Positions 9,701 through 16,273 of a stretch of DNA of 37,167 bases are shown in pieces. The notes under the pieces are model-generated. The model did not search any database. It worked only from the letters and a program-made list of their open reading frames with translations, and was not told the DNA's origin. A program made the position numbers and the translations under genes. The DNA is from a virus: positions 8,270 to 45,436 of the IMG/VR virus record IMGVR_UViG_3300037847_001567, one strand, 5' to 3'. Numbering within the stretch: position 1 is the stretch's first letter; each line of letters opens with the position of its first letter.

Positions 9701-10873
9701 CTCATCTATCTGGTTGTCACCATTTAAATCATATCTATTTAATTTTTCGTTCGCAGTTAAATTTAATTGTAAGGGTCTAGCTAATATAATATCATTTACT
9801 TGCTGTGCAGCTTCTTCAGGAGATGTATTTAAACGCTTAATAGCTTGAGCATGAGTTTCATAATTATTTAAATATTCAATACTTGTAGTTATTTTAGGTT
9901 TTGTAGCGTCACTTACCATACCGGTTATATCGCCACTAGTAAGTTCTCCACTTCCATTATAATCGTATCTGTGTAAAAACTCGTTTAAAGTTAAACCTGT
10001 AACATCTAACTGCTTTTCTAGGCTTAAAACAGCTAACTGCGATACTTCTGTCATATAAACAAGAGCATCTTCTCTAGATAAAGCTCCTCCTGCTGCATCC
10101 CTTTCTCTAATCATAAAATCTGCAAATCTTTCACCATTTGCATAATCATCAGGAGTAAAATTAGAAATCCAGATTTCACCATTAATAAGCAATTCTGGAA
10201 AAGCTTCTTTATATAATTCAGGGTTATTGTTTTTTAAATTTTCTTGAAACTCAAATACTGATGGATGATAACGATTGCCGTTTTCATTAACTAAAAATTC
10301 TTTTCGTTTTCTAATAAGAGGAACAGTAACTTCTTTTATTGCGTAAGTGTTTTGAACATATTGTTCAGGAGTTAGTTTTCCATCATAAGCTAATTCAGCT
10401 TGATTTTGCTCCCAAGCTGCTAAACGTGGGTCATAATTTAACTCTGCAAGTTCTTCTTCTCTTCTTGCATTTTCTATCATTCTCCTAGTTTCATAATCTA
10501 GATTGACAGGAAGACCGTCATCACCATACTCAACTTTTGGTGTTATTACAGTATCTTCATCATATTCTAAATCTGGTCTAAATGCAGAACCTAGACCACC
10601 GTGACCAGTAGACTGCATTCTTGTTGAGCGCTGTTGAGCAGCCAAAAAACTTTCGTCACTTTCTTGTATTACTGGTTCTTCTGGTTTTTGTACAGGTGCA
10701 GGCGCAACTGTCTCCTCAGTAGGAACTAAAAGATTATCCTGCTGTATAGGCTCAACAGGAGTCTGTAAAAGACTTTCTTCTTGTTCGGGTACTTCTGGAG
10801 GAACTGGCACAACAGGGGATAAAAGACCGCCTGTGTTATATTTTTTTCTAGGAGACTTTTCAGTCTTTTTCAT
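758..10873 (-). CDS. Giant repeat-containing virion protein (3371 aa), probable internal/ejection protein
   Basis: One uninterrupted 10.1-kb frame, close to a third of the window, with a GGAAG ribosome site about 10 bases before the ATG. Visible regions by approximate residue: Pro/Glu-rich N-terminus (1-80); EF-hand/dockerin-like Asp loops near 300-315 (YDYNGSGELTSGD) and 380-394 (YDLNGDNQIDELD); a duplicated segment containing DFSDGDYTKSPF near 470 and 660; a second pair of Asp loops near 1270 and 1340, each followed by ALTDGL and a hydrophobic helix; five ~34-aa tandem repeats (1553-1720); an acidic Pro-rich linker; an Ala/Thr-rich zone near 2150-2300; and from about 2600 a Gln/Asn/Ala-rich helical region iterating ANLSNEQQ-like words to the C-terminus. 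I see no lysozyme, protease or glycosidase motif. The C-terminal repeat style is one I recall from marine phage structural proteins. Its place between holin and another late gene supports a virion or ejection role (inference). It could instead be an adhesin-like surface protein. Confidence 0.85.
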   Translation of the reverse strand: MKKTEKSPRKKYNTGGLLSPVVPVPPEVPEQEESLLQTPVEPIQQDNLLVPTEETVAPAPVQKPEEPVIQESDESFLAAQQRSTRMQSTGHGGLGSAFRPDLEYDEDTVITPKVEYGDDGLPVNLDYETRRMIENARREEELAELNYDPRLAAWEQNQAELAYDGKLTPEQYVQNTYAIKEVTVPLIRKRKEFLVNENGNRYHPSVFEFQENLKNNNPELYKEAFPELLINGEIWISNFTPDDYANGERFADFMIRERDAAGGALSREDALVYMTEVSQLAVLSLEKQLDVTGLTLNEFLHRYDYNGSGELTSGDITGMVSDATKPKITTSIEYLNNYETHAQAIKRLNTSPEEAAQQVNDIILARPLQLNLTANEKLNRYDLNGDNQIDELDAELASIVATNQSIYNYLNIFEVTRDSLEEQNNPFVGFSENELAHQVELSKNIHSQLQFSVDQERKNLWNLKAIALHKVLDFSDGDYTKSPFFGNLVFSVDSPRPERQFYASFSDYNRATINYAKVVTDPIFYKNPNDPLEAREYKDEYSTSEARRAWILEDKANNSLTSENFYPYSGAYSTPNFNQRQEFISNSSVVRDFKDIPLEVKEPDLNPYVDLSEEDKIKEAQKIRAALDYIETLGYDNSKQEYRKSDDATVSAVALHLSMDFSDGDYTKSPFYDFIPLKGGFTMSMPKPVQELYSSLALYSKAYNSWQNSVPEMFELGLEDHQTNIQHAISYNGTLLDWYGKEQAALDAAEAERKKIEDTLQISVEGLSEEEISGFNTYLRRQEEKLANENDERLQRRIRDPYVSYISGQPFDGSFRPVHPNLAEARKRLEFLSDDAEDINSLTSEQLNKINEYKDYLEINEPEIFSNLKFNANQFKRDYTTQSGNTGFLVYDTTTHDYVSDTNHATFFIEDYINNLKILGFEEPTVEDVNKIFDELLEIEISSEHFHNPDGTVKDNYKDNDFFLKRAKIREDDIILALENYIPGWAEENLPDIFYKYRPSVKESGISYLDWVDSNSIEPKKEEYEESITGLVYHSHSHRKKEIYDYDIELWKEWYPDRNAAYYEFRPISEYLENNPSVDSLDEYYVRKRREYLLENFPDDSEMYNEFLKDSYKVNISGFLKAIEDDGHRTKSGSKFNTADTKNYFERFERHNAGQAGRRLEFLKAFPEQSYPETAESFLLEYAKLYPKKVFEIFSEDSDVKFLPLEEISLPVTDNQIEERVVYLVNSGEPIEPLAEKIKEKYPSGHIVLQQKGLVPVNPVYDDTDKNYSPLDIDRDGIVSALTDGLLLFRGMFGLTGEALTKDTIGDKSPKSPEEIDERVGYLLKLSEKDNPELFKILDIDNNQKLDALTDGLAIMRYMFKLTGEDFIKETIAEDSPYAQDDIEAQYKRAEALLGPLVDDYRKAVTTPNMPSDIKSDRYDLERDERVTPGLSISNPIKTSATLGDARKYKEALEQFDDTASLNEFKNTLLLNGQHTIYTTLFPDDEPPTPKHLDNSIREGYGGETHLHSPSLAEAKLRRQFLIINSTQSGLDNYNENLLENHPETYEALYAIPEFTADSPEPNLNHYPEDRRDAVFEAWQVATFDMPAFDAFSDEPILTDYPEAVRQAVYDAYTIAKASFVVPTFNQLSPEPVISDYPEGKFDEVYEAWLEATADPVFDANSPEPSVADYPAERFDKIYNDWLEATFVMPTFNASSPEPNLNNYPESQRDAVFQAWLDSRPEEEPETEEPTEAPDPIVPEAPITLEDYVTAQYSKNSLPPVESNFTNPNFPAGAYEEELKAWAAAKDIQLGDPFPIRGDLTAPQYMALLTEWTNKGNKLDIGPKFPEEPKPTDTIVTPTSEPDYSYFEDKLVDPDQYPYTSRSLIEERNARYQVHIDDLKLYYAERDAIFAGTATEPPTNPGLMQHPGPYPLFSSPEEALSLAEQQENWRDEKDAYDAYVIKKAIYDLSSAEYERQVIENMEGGGEQSDPETEEPIDEIEIPEIDDTPFVPPKSTPEEDYSFLVEPIEPEGPESSRPGHRLAYAEAVTEYNIKMQEYRDNVAKMKDIYEHYYPIINGQNMSFPPRVPERVYPPVLPDNPSYDQMVNYQKEQTQYVIYQKAQALYLQAQPIYDSFIGGNMSTGNNTRTRTSSVTVTGESETGAPTGLTQTVPVAPDVTVDDPIDMPTDGDTITADDSIEALDDAADVGAVTVAAPTMPTVKGQALPDEVVGPDEDVTSTGYTAATSDANVTATAADAGTVSREAFGTTIGASTATAATATAEDIETAKGTAATGELSENSLAIAATAMSAAKNTDEYITLSQNVNDLYAIRENDGGYKDLVNKRNSATTPENKAYFQSQINALPVHYKYVEAEAKRLEFLESKGAQKIAEVEGPGTADTYNATTLSSEDLTELVNIAEERGVDINDLPEYDMAKQRVAQEAVAAAGEAAKIEEAAQIAQASQAEVAKANDVADALSVDIEETPAYTKAASRTAQTAEAAEGTATEISSADTAVDLQTREAITGTAPQGTAAEIGGVPTYEAAQMQAVTSEDRTLNATEMIEVVAELPEEMSAAIAQDPAEVMAQLDEDPVTEVVVKVAALPEEALVSVQMETLLAGMDDGEIPTWARPTIAALDGIMARRGLSASTVGRDAMFNAIIQSALPIAQSNATALKDMALANLSNEQQAAVTNANNSMQLRIQNLANRQLAVSETARMAQEIAVKQSTFDQQAAVISSEQQQQTALINTQNAQAKASADAQMAQQAAIAEFSENSRRDYENLKALNDANVNNLNAEQAARLKNYDAQITTMVRQAELNQDIEKANLSASLSVELQNLSQQNDAAKDTMTAENQERLVNLQTLVDLRKTNATFAQQMDMANLTNEQQIELAMLQEKAATDSANFTADNQFRLNELNNKVARSIRQAELDARIAEINFDASLKLELTELTEKNATNRANMTAENQVRLANLNALIDFKKTNASFAQQMEIANLSNEQQITVANLTEKAAADAANFTEANRFELQRLTIASQLLSSNEQLRLNADLARLNTEERVALANLTYTNQFDSAKMTAENTAELQRYEKQMEAGRVNAQLAQQMGLQELSNAQQTAMFNAQINSNLDFKQFDADQQVQIANSAFMQTMTIREFDAQQQVAIQNATMLANRNIAQADMATKIAITNAQNFLKMDMANLSNDQQVAVLNAQMAQQAMLSDLAAENAAAQFSAANQQQADQYMASLGVQIEQYNVSAMAARNQFNAAEANRQEAIKAGNTLQAATISAQMQADIAKFNEQQDLARDQWNAANAQAVEQSNIQWRRQANTANTAAQNAANQQNAQIAFNLTSQEQTQLWQLLRDEAAYARQAYENDEQRKAQLYATAISNEQLVKTTERFEEILDTDF
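930..2960 (-). repeat. Degenerate NLSNEQQ/NMTAENQ helical repeats, C-terminal ~680 aa of the giant protein
   Basis: The translated region repeats short words such as ANLSNEQQ, ANMTAENQ, NFTADNQ, LANLN and QMAQQ at roughly 11- and 22-residue spacing, with Ala, Asn and Gln dominant and almost no Pro or Gly. This predicts long amphipathic helices or a coiled coil. The corresponding DNA has recurring gttag/cttg words but no long exact repeats. Confidence 0.75.
5714..6217 (-). repeat. Five tandem ~34-aa repeats inside the giant virion protein
   Basis: Five consecutive in-frame units of about 33-36 residues, each with the pattern P-x-F-(D/N/T)...S-x-E-P-x-(L/V/I)-x-x-Y-P-E/A...(D/E/A)-x-(V/I)-(Y/F)-(D/E/N/Q)-(A/D)-(W/Y). 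Examples of the central word are SPEPNLNHYPE, SDEPILTDYPE, SPEPVISDYPE, SPEPSVADYPA and SPEPNLNNYPE. The alternation of an acidic/Pro loop and an aromatic helix suggests a solenoid or bead-like stalk. The DNA copies have diverged, so this is an old protein-level duplication. Confidence 0.9.
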
Positions 10874-10876
10874 TAA

Positions 10877-11050
10877 TTAGTCTTCCTTTTTATGCACTAA
10901 TTCTTGAATTGTTTTTGACTCGTATATTCTAATTCCTAACCATACAATAGTAAACAATGAAGCAGTAGGTGGCAACCATGCTGCTAATGCTAATATACCT
11001 GTCGATGCTGCCGCTACGTCTACGACTTCTTTACCTTCTTCTACAGTCAT
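10877..11050 (-). CDS. Putative holin (57 aa)
   Basis: I chose the ATG at 11048-11050 because AAGGAGG lies 5 bases before it. The upstream in-frame ATG at 11084-11086 has no such site and lies inside the tail-fibre gene. The protein has a short acidic N-terminus (MTVEEGKEVVD), a hydrophobic core at residues 12-43 broken by LPP at 26-28 (one or two membrane spans), and a charged C-terminus ending KKED. Size, topology and position after the tail-fibre gene match small phage holins, which permeabilise the inner membrane to start lysis. No endolysin gene is recognisable next to it. The stop codon lies 3 bases before the ATG of the giant virion gene, so the two are probably co-translated. Confidence 0.7.
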   Translation of the reverse strand: MTVEEGKEVVDVAAASTGILALAAWLPPTASLFTIVWLGIRIYESKTIQELVHKKED

Positions 11051-11060
11051 GTTAGCCTCC

Positions 11061-12815
11061 TTATAGAGCTGAAATAATAAATGCAAGCAGCTCTGAATAA
11101 CGAACGCCCATCCTAGTTTTTTCTACTGCGCCCTCTGGTGCGTCTTGTGTGTACATTTGACCTTCGTGTTCCCACCAAGTATTAGAACAAAACATAGCGT
11201 ACTTACTAGCATCTAATCCTTCAGCTGCAAATGCCGCTTGCAAGTCTTGAGCTATTATTCCAAAATGTAATCTAGCGTCATCACCTTTTTCTGTTACAGC
11301 TTTTTTCCATCTAAATCTACGCATTAATGATTTTGCAGCAACTGCAACTCTTCTTTCTGCGTCAGTAAGTTCTTGTATGTCTTGTTTTTCAGTTCTATCA
11401 GATGTTTGTATTGTTGAATTAGTAGCATAAATATCATCATATCTATATGCAGACATTCCTAAATCTACTGAATCGTCTTTAAAATCTCCTATTTCATCAC
11501 AAGGACTTATAGTATGAGTAGAGAACTGTGTAGTAGCAAGAATACCGCAACCTGTTCCGGCAAGAAAAGCACCACTTCCGTATGCAATTTCTGTGTATCC
11601 TACACTACCTCTATGGTTAGAGCCTACAATCATAGTAATCATACGACCGTCTTGAGTAGTGCCTGTGTTGCTGTTTACTATTCTAATTAAGTCTTGCTCT
11701 TCAGAAGTTTTAGCGCCTTCTACATAAAAGTCAAAACCAGATGATATACTAGGAGAACCTCCAACAAATAGTTTTCCTACATCAACTATGTTTTGTTCAT
11801 CTGCATCTAAGTCTGCGGATAGTGTGCTAGTAAGATATGTATCAGCTAGTTTTGCTGCCGTTACTGCGCTATCAGCAATTTTTGCTGTGGTTACACAATC
11901 AGCACCAAGATTACCGGAACCGATAGTAGTAGAAGCTATCTTAGCTCCAGTAACTGCTTGAGCTCCTAACCTATCAGTGTTTACTGCTCCATCTGCTATT
12001 TTTGCAGTTGTAACAGCGTCATCAGCTAATCTTGATTCCGTTACAGCACCGGCAGCTATTTGTATGCCTGCTATAGTTCCTGTTAAACTTCCTGCAGGAT
12101 AGTTTGTTGCATCGCTTAGGTCAAACGCAGGAGTAGCATCTGAAGCTCCTAAGGCTAAAGATACGCCACCATAAGACACCGTAGAGTTAGATAGCTTATC
12201 ATTTGCTATGCTGCCTGCTAGCTGTGCATTAGTGATAGTGCCGCTAAGACTTGAAGTAGGATAGTTTGTTGCATCGCTTAGGTCAAATGCCGGAGTAGCG
12301 TCAACGCCACCTACAGCTAACTGTATTCCACCGTATGATACTGTTTGAGCATCTACGTATGCTTTAATAGACTGCTGAGTTGCTAAGCCGTCAGCATCAT
12401 CAGAAGCCATGTTATCTTCGTCTCTTACAGTGTTTACAGCTGTGCCACTTATATCTAAAGTAGTTCCATAAATCGTTTTAAATCGCTTGCTGCTAGTTCC
12501 TAAGTCAATATCGTTATTAGTTTCAGGAGCTAATACACCATCTACAAGATTAAGTTGCTCAACAGCTGCACCACCGACTTCAATGAAGAATTTAACTTCA
12601 TTAGATTCGATAACAATTTTATTTAAAAAGTCACTATCTCCAATCTTGCTAATGTTACCACCACCACCGGCTGTGCCGTCATGCTGATGACCTGTAGTGC
12701 CTGATGAAGCGTATGCAAACGCATTTAAAATTGCATTGTATTCATTATTAAAAAGTGCGGCAGTAATGATGTTGCCGTCATGTAAAGTGCTTTGTCGTGA
12801 TGCGTATGTTGACAT
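11061..12815 (-). CDS. Tail fibre/spike with C-terminal intramolecular chaperone (peptidase S74 type)
   Basis: The 584-aa product has an N-terminal head (MSTYASRQSTLHDG..., then a GHQHDGT turn at about 43) that would join the tail. A region of short beta repeats follows, including two copies of FDLSDATNYP and a run of VTTAKIADGAV-like units (about residues 250-320), typical of trimeric fibre shafts. The C-terminal 113 residues match the S74 chaperone of endosialidase: SDRTEKQDI starting at Ser472, LHFGIIAQDL at about 516-525, and a helical end. In this family the domain helps the fibre trimerise and then cleaves itself off, with Ser472 the likely cleavage residue by position. Receptor specificity would lie in roughly residues 330-470, which show no recognisable domain. 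Confidence 0.88.
   Translation of the reverse strand: MSTYASRQSTLHDGNIITAALFNNEYNAILNAFAYASSGTTGHQHDGTAGGGGNISKIGDSDFLNKIVIESNEVKFFIEVGGAAVEQLNLVDGVLAPETNNDIDLGTSSKRFKTIYGTTLDISGTAVNTVRDEDNMASDDADGLATQQSIKAYVDAQTVSYGGIQLAVGGVDATPAFDLSDATNYPTSSLSGTITNAQLAGSIANDKLSNSTVSYGGVSLALGASDATPAFDLSDATNYPAGSLTGTIAGIQIAAGAVTESRLADDAVTTAKIADGAVNTDRLGAQAVTGAKIASTTIGSGNLGADCVTTAKIADSAVTAAKLADTYLTSTLSADLDADEQNIVDVGKLFVGGSPSISSGFDFYVEGAKTSEEQDLIRIVNSNTGTTQDGRMITMIVGSNHRGSVGYTEIAYGSGAFLAGTGCGILATTQFSTHTISPCDEIGDFKDDSVDLGMSAYRYDDIYATNSTIQTSDRTEKQDIQELTDAERRVAVAAKSLMRRFRWKKAVTEKGDDARLHFGIIAQDLQAAFAAEGLDASKYAMFCSNTWWEHEGQMYTQDAPEGAVEKTRMGVRYSELLAFIISAL
12096..12287 (-). repeat. 30-bp exact direct repeat in the tail-fibre gene
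   Basis: Bases 12096-12125 and 12258-12287 are identical over 30 bases. They encode the same phase of the FDLSDATNYP peptide 54 codons apart, and neighbouring bases remain similar on both sides. Recombination between copies would delete or duplicate 54 codons without a frameshift. Confidence 0.9.
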
Positions 12816-12819
12816 TTAA

Positions 12820-14439
12820 TTATCTCCTGCCTGTTGGCACATAGTTTATATATATACCGTTAATTGTGTATGGGGTAAGTGCGTCTTGACTTTCTAGTCT
12901 AAACGCTGCTGAATAGCAACTGCCTTGTAATATTACTTTTATCATTGGATTATCAGCAGCTCCAAAAATAGCTGTATTAAATTCAGCTGATTCAAAATTA
13001 GCTGCTGCATGAACTTCAGGTAAAAGTTCTTCGGGCGGTTGCTGAACTGTTGTATCTTCAAAATCAAACAAAGTTGTTAGTGTAGGCTGTGAGTTGCCTG
13101 TAGAAAACTTGTCAGGCGTAACTGAAAGTTTTGCATAATATAAAGTTTTTCTAGTTCCTAAATCTCCAAAATCTAAATATGGGGTTTGATACCTAGCCTC
13201 TACATTAAATGCTGAGCCGCCTGTTGTAAATGTATTTCCGACATCGTGATTGTAAACAAAACCATCGTTATCGCCATGAACTATTTTTTCTATTCCATCG
13301 TATCCAAAACCACTTGCGGTTGATACGGCTTCTATTCCTTTTATTTCAGACCACTCAAAACCTTGACCTGTAAATGTTCCAATAATCCCTCTTGATTCTT
13401 CAACACCTTTGCTAGAATCATTATAAAATAATCTATACTGAGATTTAGAGCGCAACACTAAACTTGAAATAGTTAGATTATTTATATTTTTTGAAATGTC
13501 ATCTGACACAACTCTTTGTATATTTCTACTGACAGATGACAATTCAACGTCCCCTAGTCTTGCTGTTCCTGCTACAGTACGAATACCGTCAGGACTGAGA
13601 AATACTAAATCACCTCCTATTTCTTGTATGCTAAATTGGTCTAAACAACCTACATTTTTAGTTACAGGTACTACTGCAATGCTGTTCGCATCATTTATAT
13701 TTACAAGTTTGTGTATGCTGTTCTGACAAAAAATAACGCAGTCGTTACGGAAACTACGCAATCCTATGATTCTATCAGGTACAGCAATAGCGCCTGACCC
13801 CGAACCCGTAAAAGAAGTGGGGTCGTTGGTTGCGCTATAGTAAAGTGTATTAGGATTTTCAGCTGTGCCGCCAACCACTAAATGATTTTCGTGGACTGCA
13901 CAAGCTTTAGGACATTCTGAACCGTTGACGGTTATTTCTTCTGCAAAGAAAGTACGTGTGTTTAAGTTTCCTGTTCCTGTCATTTTAAAACGGAAAGGTT
14001 TATTATTAGCCTCACACATAATTAACTGACCGTAGCCATCGTTGCCTTCATAAATTACTGAAGCTACTCTACCTTGCGAAGTTCTAGCATCTTCTGAACG
14101 ACCTGTAAAAGTTGTGTAATTATCACCGCTTGATGCTACGCTTGCTTTATTTATTTTAATCCAGTCATCTGTAGTTGAGCCAAAGTATATACTTGTGCCC
14201 GTAGCCGCTACAACACCATCTGCATACACAGCTAAACCTAGAATAGGTGTAGTAGAACTTCCGGGTTTAGATGCTCGGAAGTTTGAATAGCCATTTATTC
14301 GTCTATATCCACCGTCAGGGTCAACTTCAAAGTTTAATAACTCTGTAGCAAGTCCCGGCTGTTTAAGCATTTCGATTTCGCTAATATTAGTGTTTAAACC
14401 GCCTTTACACGAAAAACCGTAAGGTTGAGAAGCTGCCAT
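12820..14439 (-). CDS. Tail nozzle/stabilisation protein (T7 gp12 / P22 gp10-type)
   Basis: The 539-aa protein starts MAASQPYGFSCKGGLNTNISEIEM and is rich in short beta strands of beta-propeller style (for example GLAVYADGVVAATGTSIYFG; RIIGLRSFRNDCVIFCQNSIHKL; LVFLSPDGIRTV). Such sequences are typical of the DNA-retaining tail-tube proteins of podophages, which sit below the adaptor ring and close the tail. Gene order supports this: adaptor upstream (sharing the TAATG stop/start) and fibre downstream. I cannot tell from sequence alone whether the nearer relative is T7 gp12 or P22 gp10. Confidence 0.75.
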   Translation of the reverse strand: MAASQPYGFSCKGGLNTNISEIEMLKQPGLATELLNFEVDPDGGYRRINGYSNFRASKPGSSTTPILGLAVYADGVVAATGTSIYFGSTTDDWIKINKASVASSGDNYTTFTGRSEDARTSQGRVASVIYEGNDGYGQLIMCEANNKPFRFKMTGTGNLNTRTFFAEEITVNGSECPKACAVHENHLVVGGTAENPNTLYYSATNDPTSFTGSGSGAIAVPDRIIGLRSFRNDCVIFCQNSIHKLVNINDANSIAVVPVTKNVGCLDQFSIQEIGGDLVFLSPDGIRTVAGTARLGDVELSSVSRNIQRVVSDDISKNINNLTISSLVLRSKSQYRLFYNDSSKGVEESRGIIGTFTGQGFEWSEIKGIEAVSTASGFGYDGIEKIVHGDNDGFVYNHDVGNTFTTGGSAFNVEARYQTPYLDFGDLGTRKTLYYAKLSVTPDKFSTGNSQPTLTTLFDFEDTTVQQPPEELLPEVHAAANFESAEFNTAIFGAADNPMIKVILQGSCYSAAFRLESQDALTPYTINGIYINYVPTGRR

Positions 14440-15209
14440 TAAACAAGTCTCACTCTATCGTCAGTAATAAAAAATGGTGTGGGTTCAAGAAGATTGGAGC
14501 GCATGCTACGTAGACCTTTTTTGTAATCATCTAATGCAAATGCTGCAGCTTGTGGATTGTCTTTAAACTGCCAGATGTAGTATCTAGCTCGTGCTAGCAA
14601 TACAGGTGCATACATATCTGGAAATGCAAGTGTGTCTCCAAATGCGCTTAGTTTTGTTGGTTGGTTGTAGGCATAAAACCAAACTTTATAAACCTTGTCG
14701 GGTATGGGGCTAAGTCCAAACTTGCGAGAGTCTGGGCTTCTAATTATAATGTTTGGTACGCCATACGATTGAGTATCTGCATCATCTAAATTTTCGTGAA
14801 CTCTTCGGAATTTTTTCCATTGTTCTAATGTGCAGTATTCTAAATTTTTGCTTGTGTACGGTGCAGACTCACCGTCAACTCCTACTGTAGTAATGTAGAA
14901 GTTGTCCCAATCTACTGACCCATAATCATCAAATATGGAATCACTAGATGGTTTTAATTCATAAAATCTTTGACCGGCTACAGTATCTACAGATACGTTG
15001 CCATACATTGGGTCAGTTGTTCCGCTTTCACCTGCGGCTAAGAAAGCCCATTGAGGCTCATAATTGACAATATCAAAGTAAGCTTTGTTTACTGAATCTT
15101 TTACATGCTGCTGAACACCGATAGCTGTATCAAAGTTTCCGGTAGTTAGAGGCAGTTCATTTAGTTCTCTAAGAAGCTCATTGGTTAAATCTAAAAAAGT
15201 CGATGCCAT
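14439..15209 (-). CDS. Head-tail adaptor (T7 gp11 / P22 gp4-like)
   Basis: The 256-aa protein has the usual shape of podophage adaptors: an N-terminal helix (FLDLTNELLRELNELPLT), a region preparing the structural bundle (VNKAYFDIVNYEPQWAF), then YGVPNIIIRSPDSRKFGLSPIPDKVYKVWFYAYNQP, and a C-terminal helix pair (YAPVLLARARYYIWQFKDNPQAAAFALDDYKKGL). It would bind the portal ring and connect it to the tail nozzle. It is the first gene after the coat-gene stem-loop and overlaps the next gene by one base (TAATG). Confidence 0.75.
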   Translation of the reverse strand: MASTFLDLTNELLRELNELPLTTGNFDTAIGVQQHVKDSVNKAYFDIVNYEPQWAFLAAGESGTTDPMYGNVSVDTVAGQRFYELKPSSDSIFDDYGSVDWDNFYITTVGVDGESAPYTSKNLEYCTLEQWKKFRRVHENLDDADTQSYGVPNIIIRSPDSRKFGLSPIPDKVYKVWFYAYNQPTKLSAFGDTLAFPDMYAPVLLARARYYIWQFKDNPQAAAFALDDYKKGLRSMRSNLLEPTPFFITDDRVRLV

Positions 15210-15241
15210 GTTTTATTCAGTCCTATATTGTGTTAAAGGTT

Positions 15242-15261
15242 GGGGGCTTTTTACAGCCCCC
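15242..15261 (-). terminator. Stem-loop after the coat gene (probable attenuator)
   Basis: A perfect 7-bp GC-rich stem (GGGGGCT with AGCCCCC) and 6-base loop, starting 18 bases past the coat stop codon on the minus strand. There is no U-tract after it in the transcribed direction (AACCTTTAAC follows), so it looks like a partial terminator or 3'-end stabiliser. Either would raise coat mRNA relative to the tail genes. Confidence 0.6.
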
Positions 15262-15279
15262 TCGCTTATTGAGTTTCTA

Positions 15280-16239
15280 CTATACGTTGTAGAATGCAGC
15301 AACTAGTGCTTCGTCACGAAGGACTTTAACACCAAATACGTGCAAACCACGGCAGATATCACCGAAGCTATCTGGGTCACGGATGACCTCAGTGCTAGTG
15401 ATAGTCTGAGCAGTAGAGATAGCAGACATGTGACCTGCAAGACATTTTCCGTCAGCATTGCTTGGAGATGCAATGTTGTTAGACTTGTACATGCTAAAGC
15501 CACGCAACTTACCAGAAGTTACTAAACCGTTGCGGATAGAGCCTTGACCTGCGTTAAAGTCTACAGATAGTAGCTTAGAGCCAGATTGTGATAGTTCTTC
15601 ATAGAACTCTGGACCTGCTACAAACCAACGACCTTCTTCAGGAACATTTTGCTCATCGAGAAGACGAGCCATGCGAGCTAGCAAGTCTAGTGGGTCAGTT
15701 ACATCAAGACCTACAGCACCTGAGCCATCATAAACGCCTGCACCTAAGTGAGTAGCGCTATCAGTACCTAGAGTGTGGTCTGGAGCTGAAGTAGATACAC
15801 CTGCAAAAGCTGCAGTAAGTACCGCTGAGTCAAACGCATCACGTAGAGCGTAAGCAGCAGATGAAGCTGCAACTTCTTTAAAGTTTACGTGAGACATAGA
15901 AGTTTCAATGTCATCTACTACAAACTTAAAGGCGTTAGCTGTATCAACAACCAAAGTAATTTCTTGGTCAGTTAGTTTAGTTTCAGTAGTATCAGAACCA
16001 CGAGTGTAAGAACTTACAGAAATTACTGGCTCTTTAATGATACGTACAGAATCACCGTATGCTGAGATTTCACCGGCATAATCGGTGTTAGTAATAGCTT
16101 CAGCTACCGATGCTTTACGGAAGAAGTTAAGAACTTTCTTCGAGTAAATTGCAGGTAGGAAGAAGCTGTTGGTTTGTCCGGCTACCGAGTTTGCAAAGTT
16201 AGCATCGGTATCCGTTGAGGGTTCAAAATATTGTGCCAT
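15280..16239 (-). CDS. Major capsid (coat) protein, HK97-fold type
   Basis: The 319-aa product carries the pattern of a family of podo-/siphophage coat proteins: an N-terminal arm, then FFLPAIYSKKVLNFFRKASVAEA; a conserved strand region (SVSSYTRGSDTTETKL, then DQEITLVVDTANAFKFVVDDIE); and MARLLDEQNVPEEGRWFVAGPEFYEEL at about residues 190-216, matching the common DExNVPxxGRW motif. The length suits one HK97-fold subunit without an insertion domain. The ATG follows AAGGAAAC at normal spacing. The gene lies directly after scaffold and before the adaptor, the expected head order. Confidence 0.85.
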   Translation of the reverse strand: MAQYFEPSTDTDANFANSVAGQTNSFFLPAIYSKKVLNFFRKASVAEAITNTDYAGEISAYGDSVRIIKEPVISVSSYTRGSDTTETKLTDQEITLVVDTANAFKFVVDDIETSMSHVNFKEVAASSAAYALRDAFDSAVLTAAFAGVSTSAPDHTLGTDSATHLGAGVYDGSGAVGLDVTDPLDLLARMARLLDEQNVPEEGRWFVAGPEFYEELSQSGSKLLSVDFNAGQGSIRNGLVTSGKLRGFSMYKSNNIASPSNADGKCLAGHMSAISTAQTITSTEVIRDPDSFGDICRGLHVFGVKVLRDEALVAAFYNV

Positions 16240-16273
16240 GATTATGTTTCCTTTTTATAAAGACATTTGTTAA

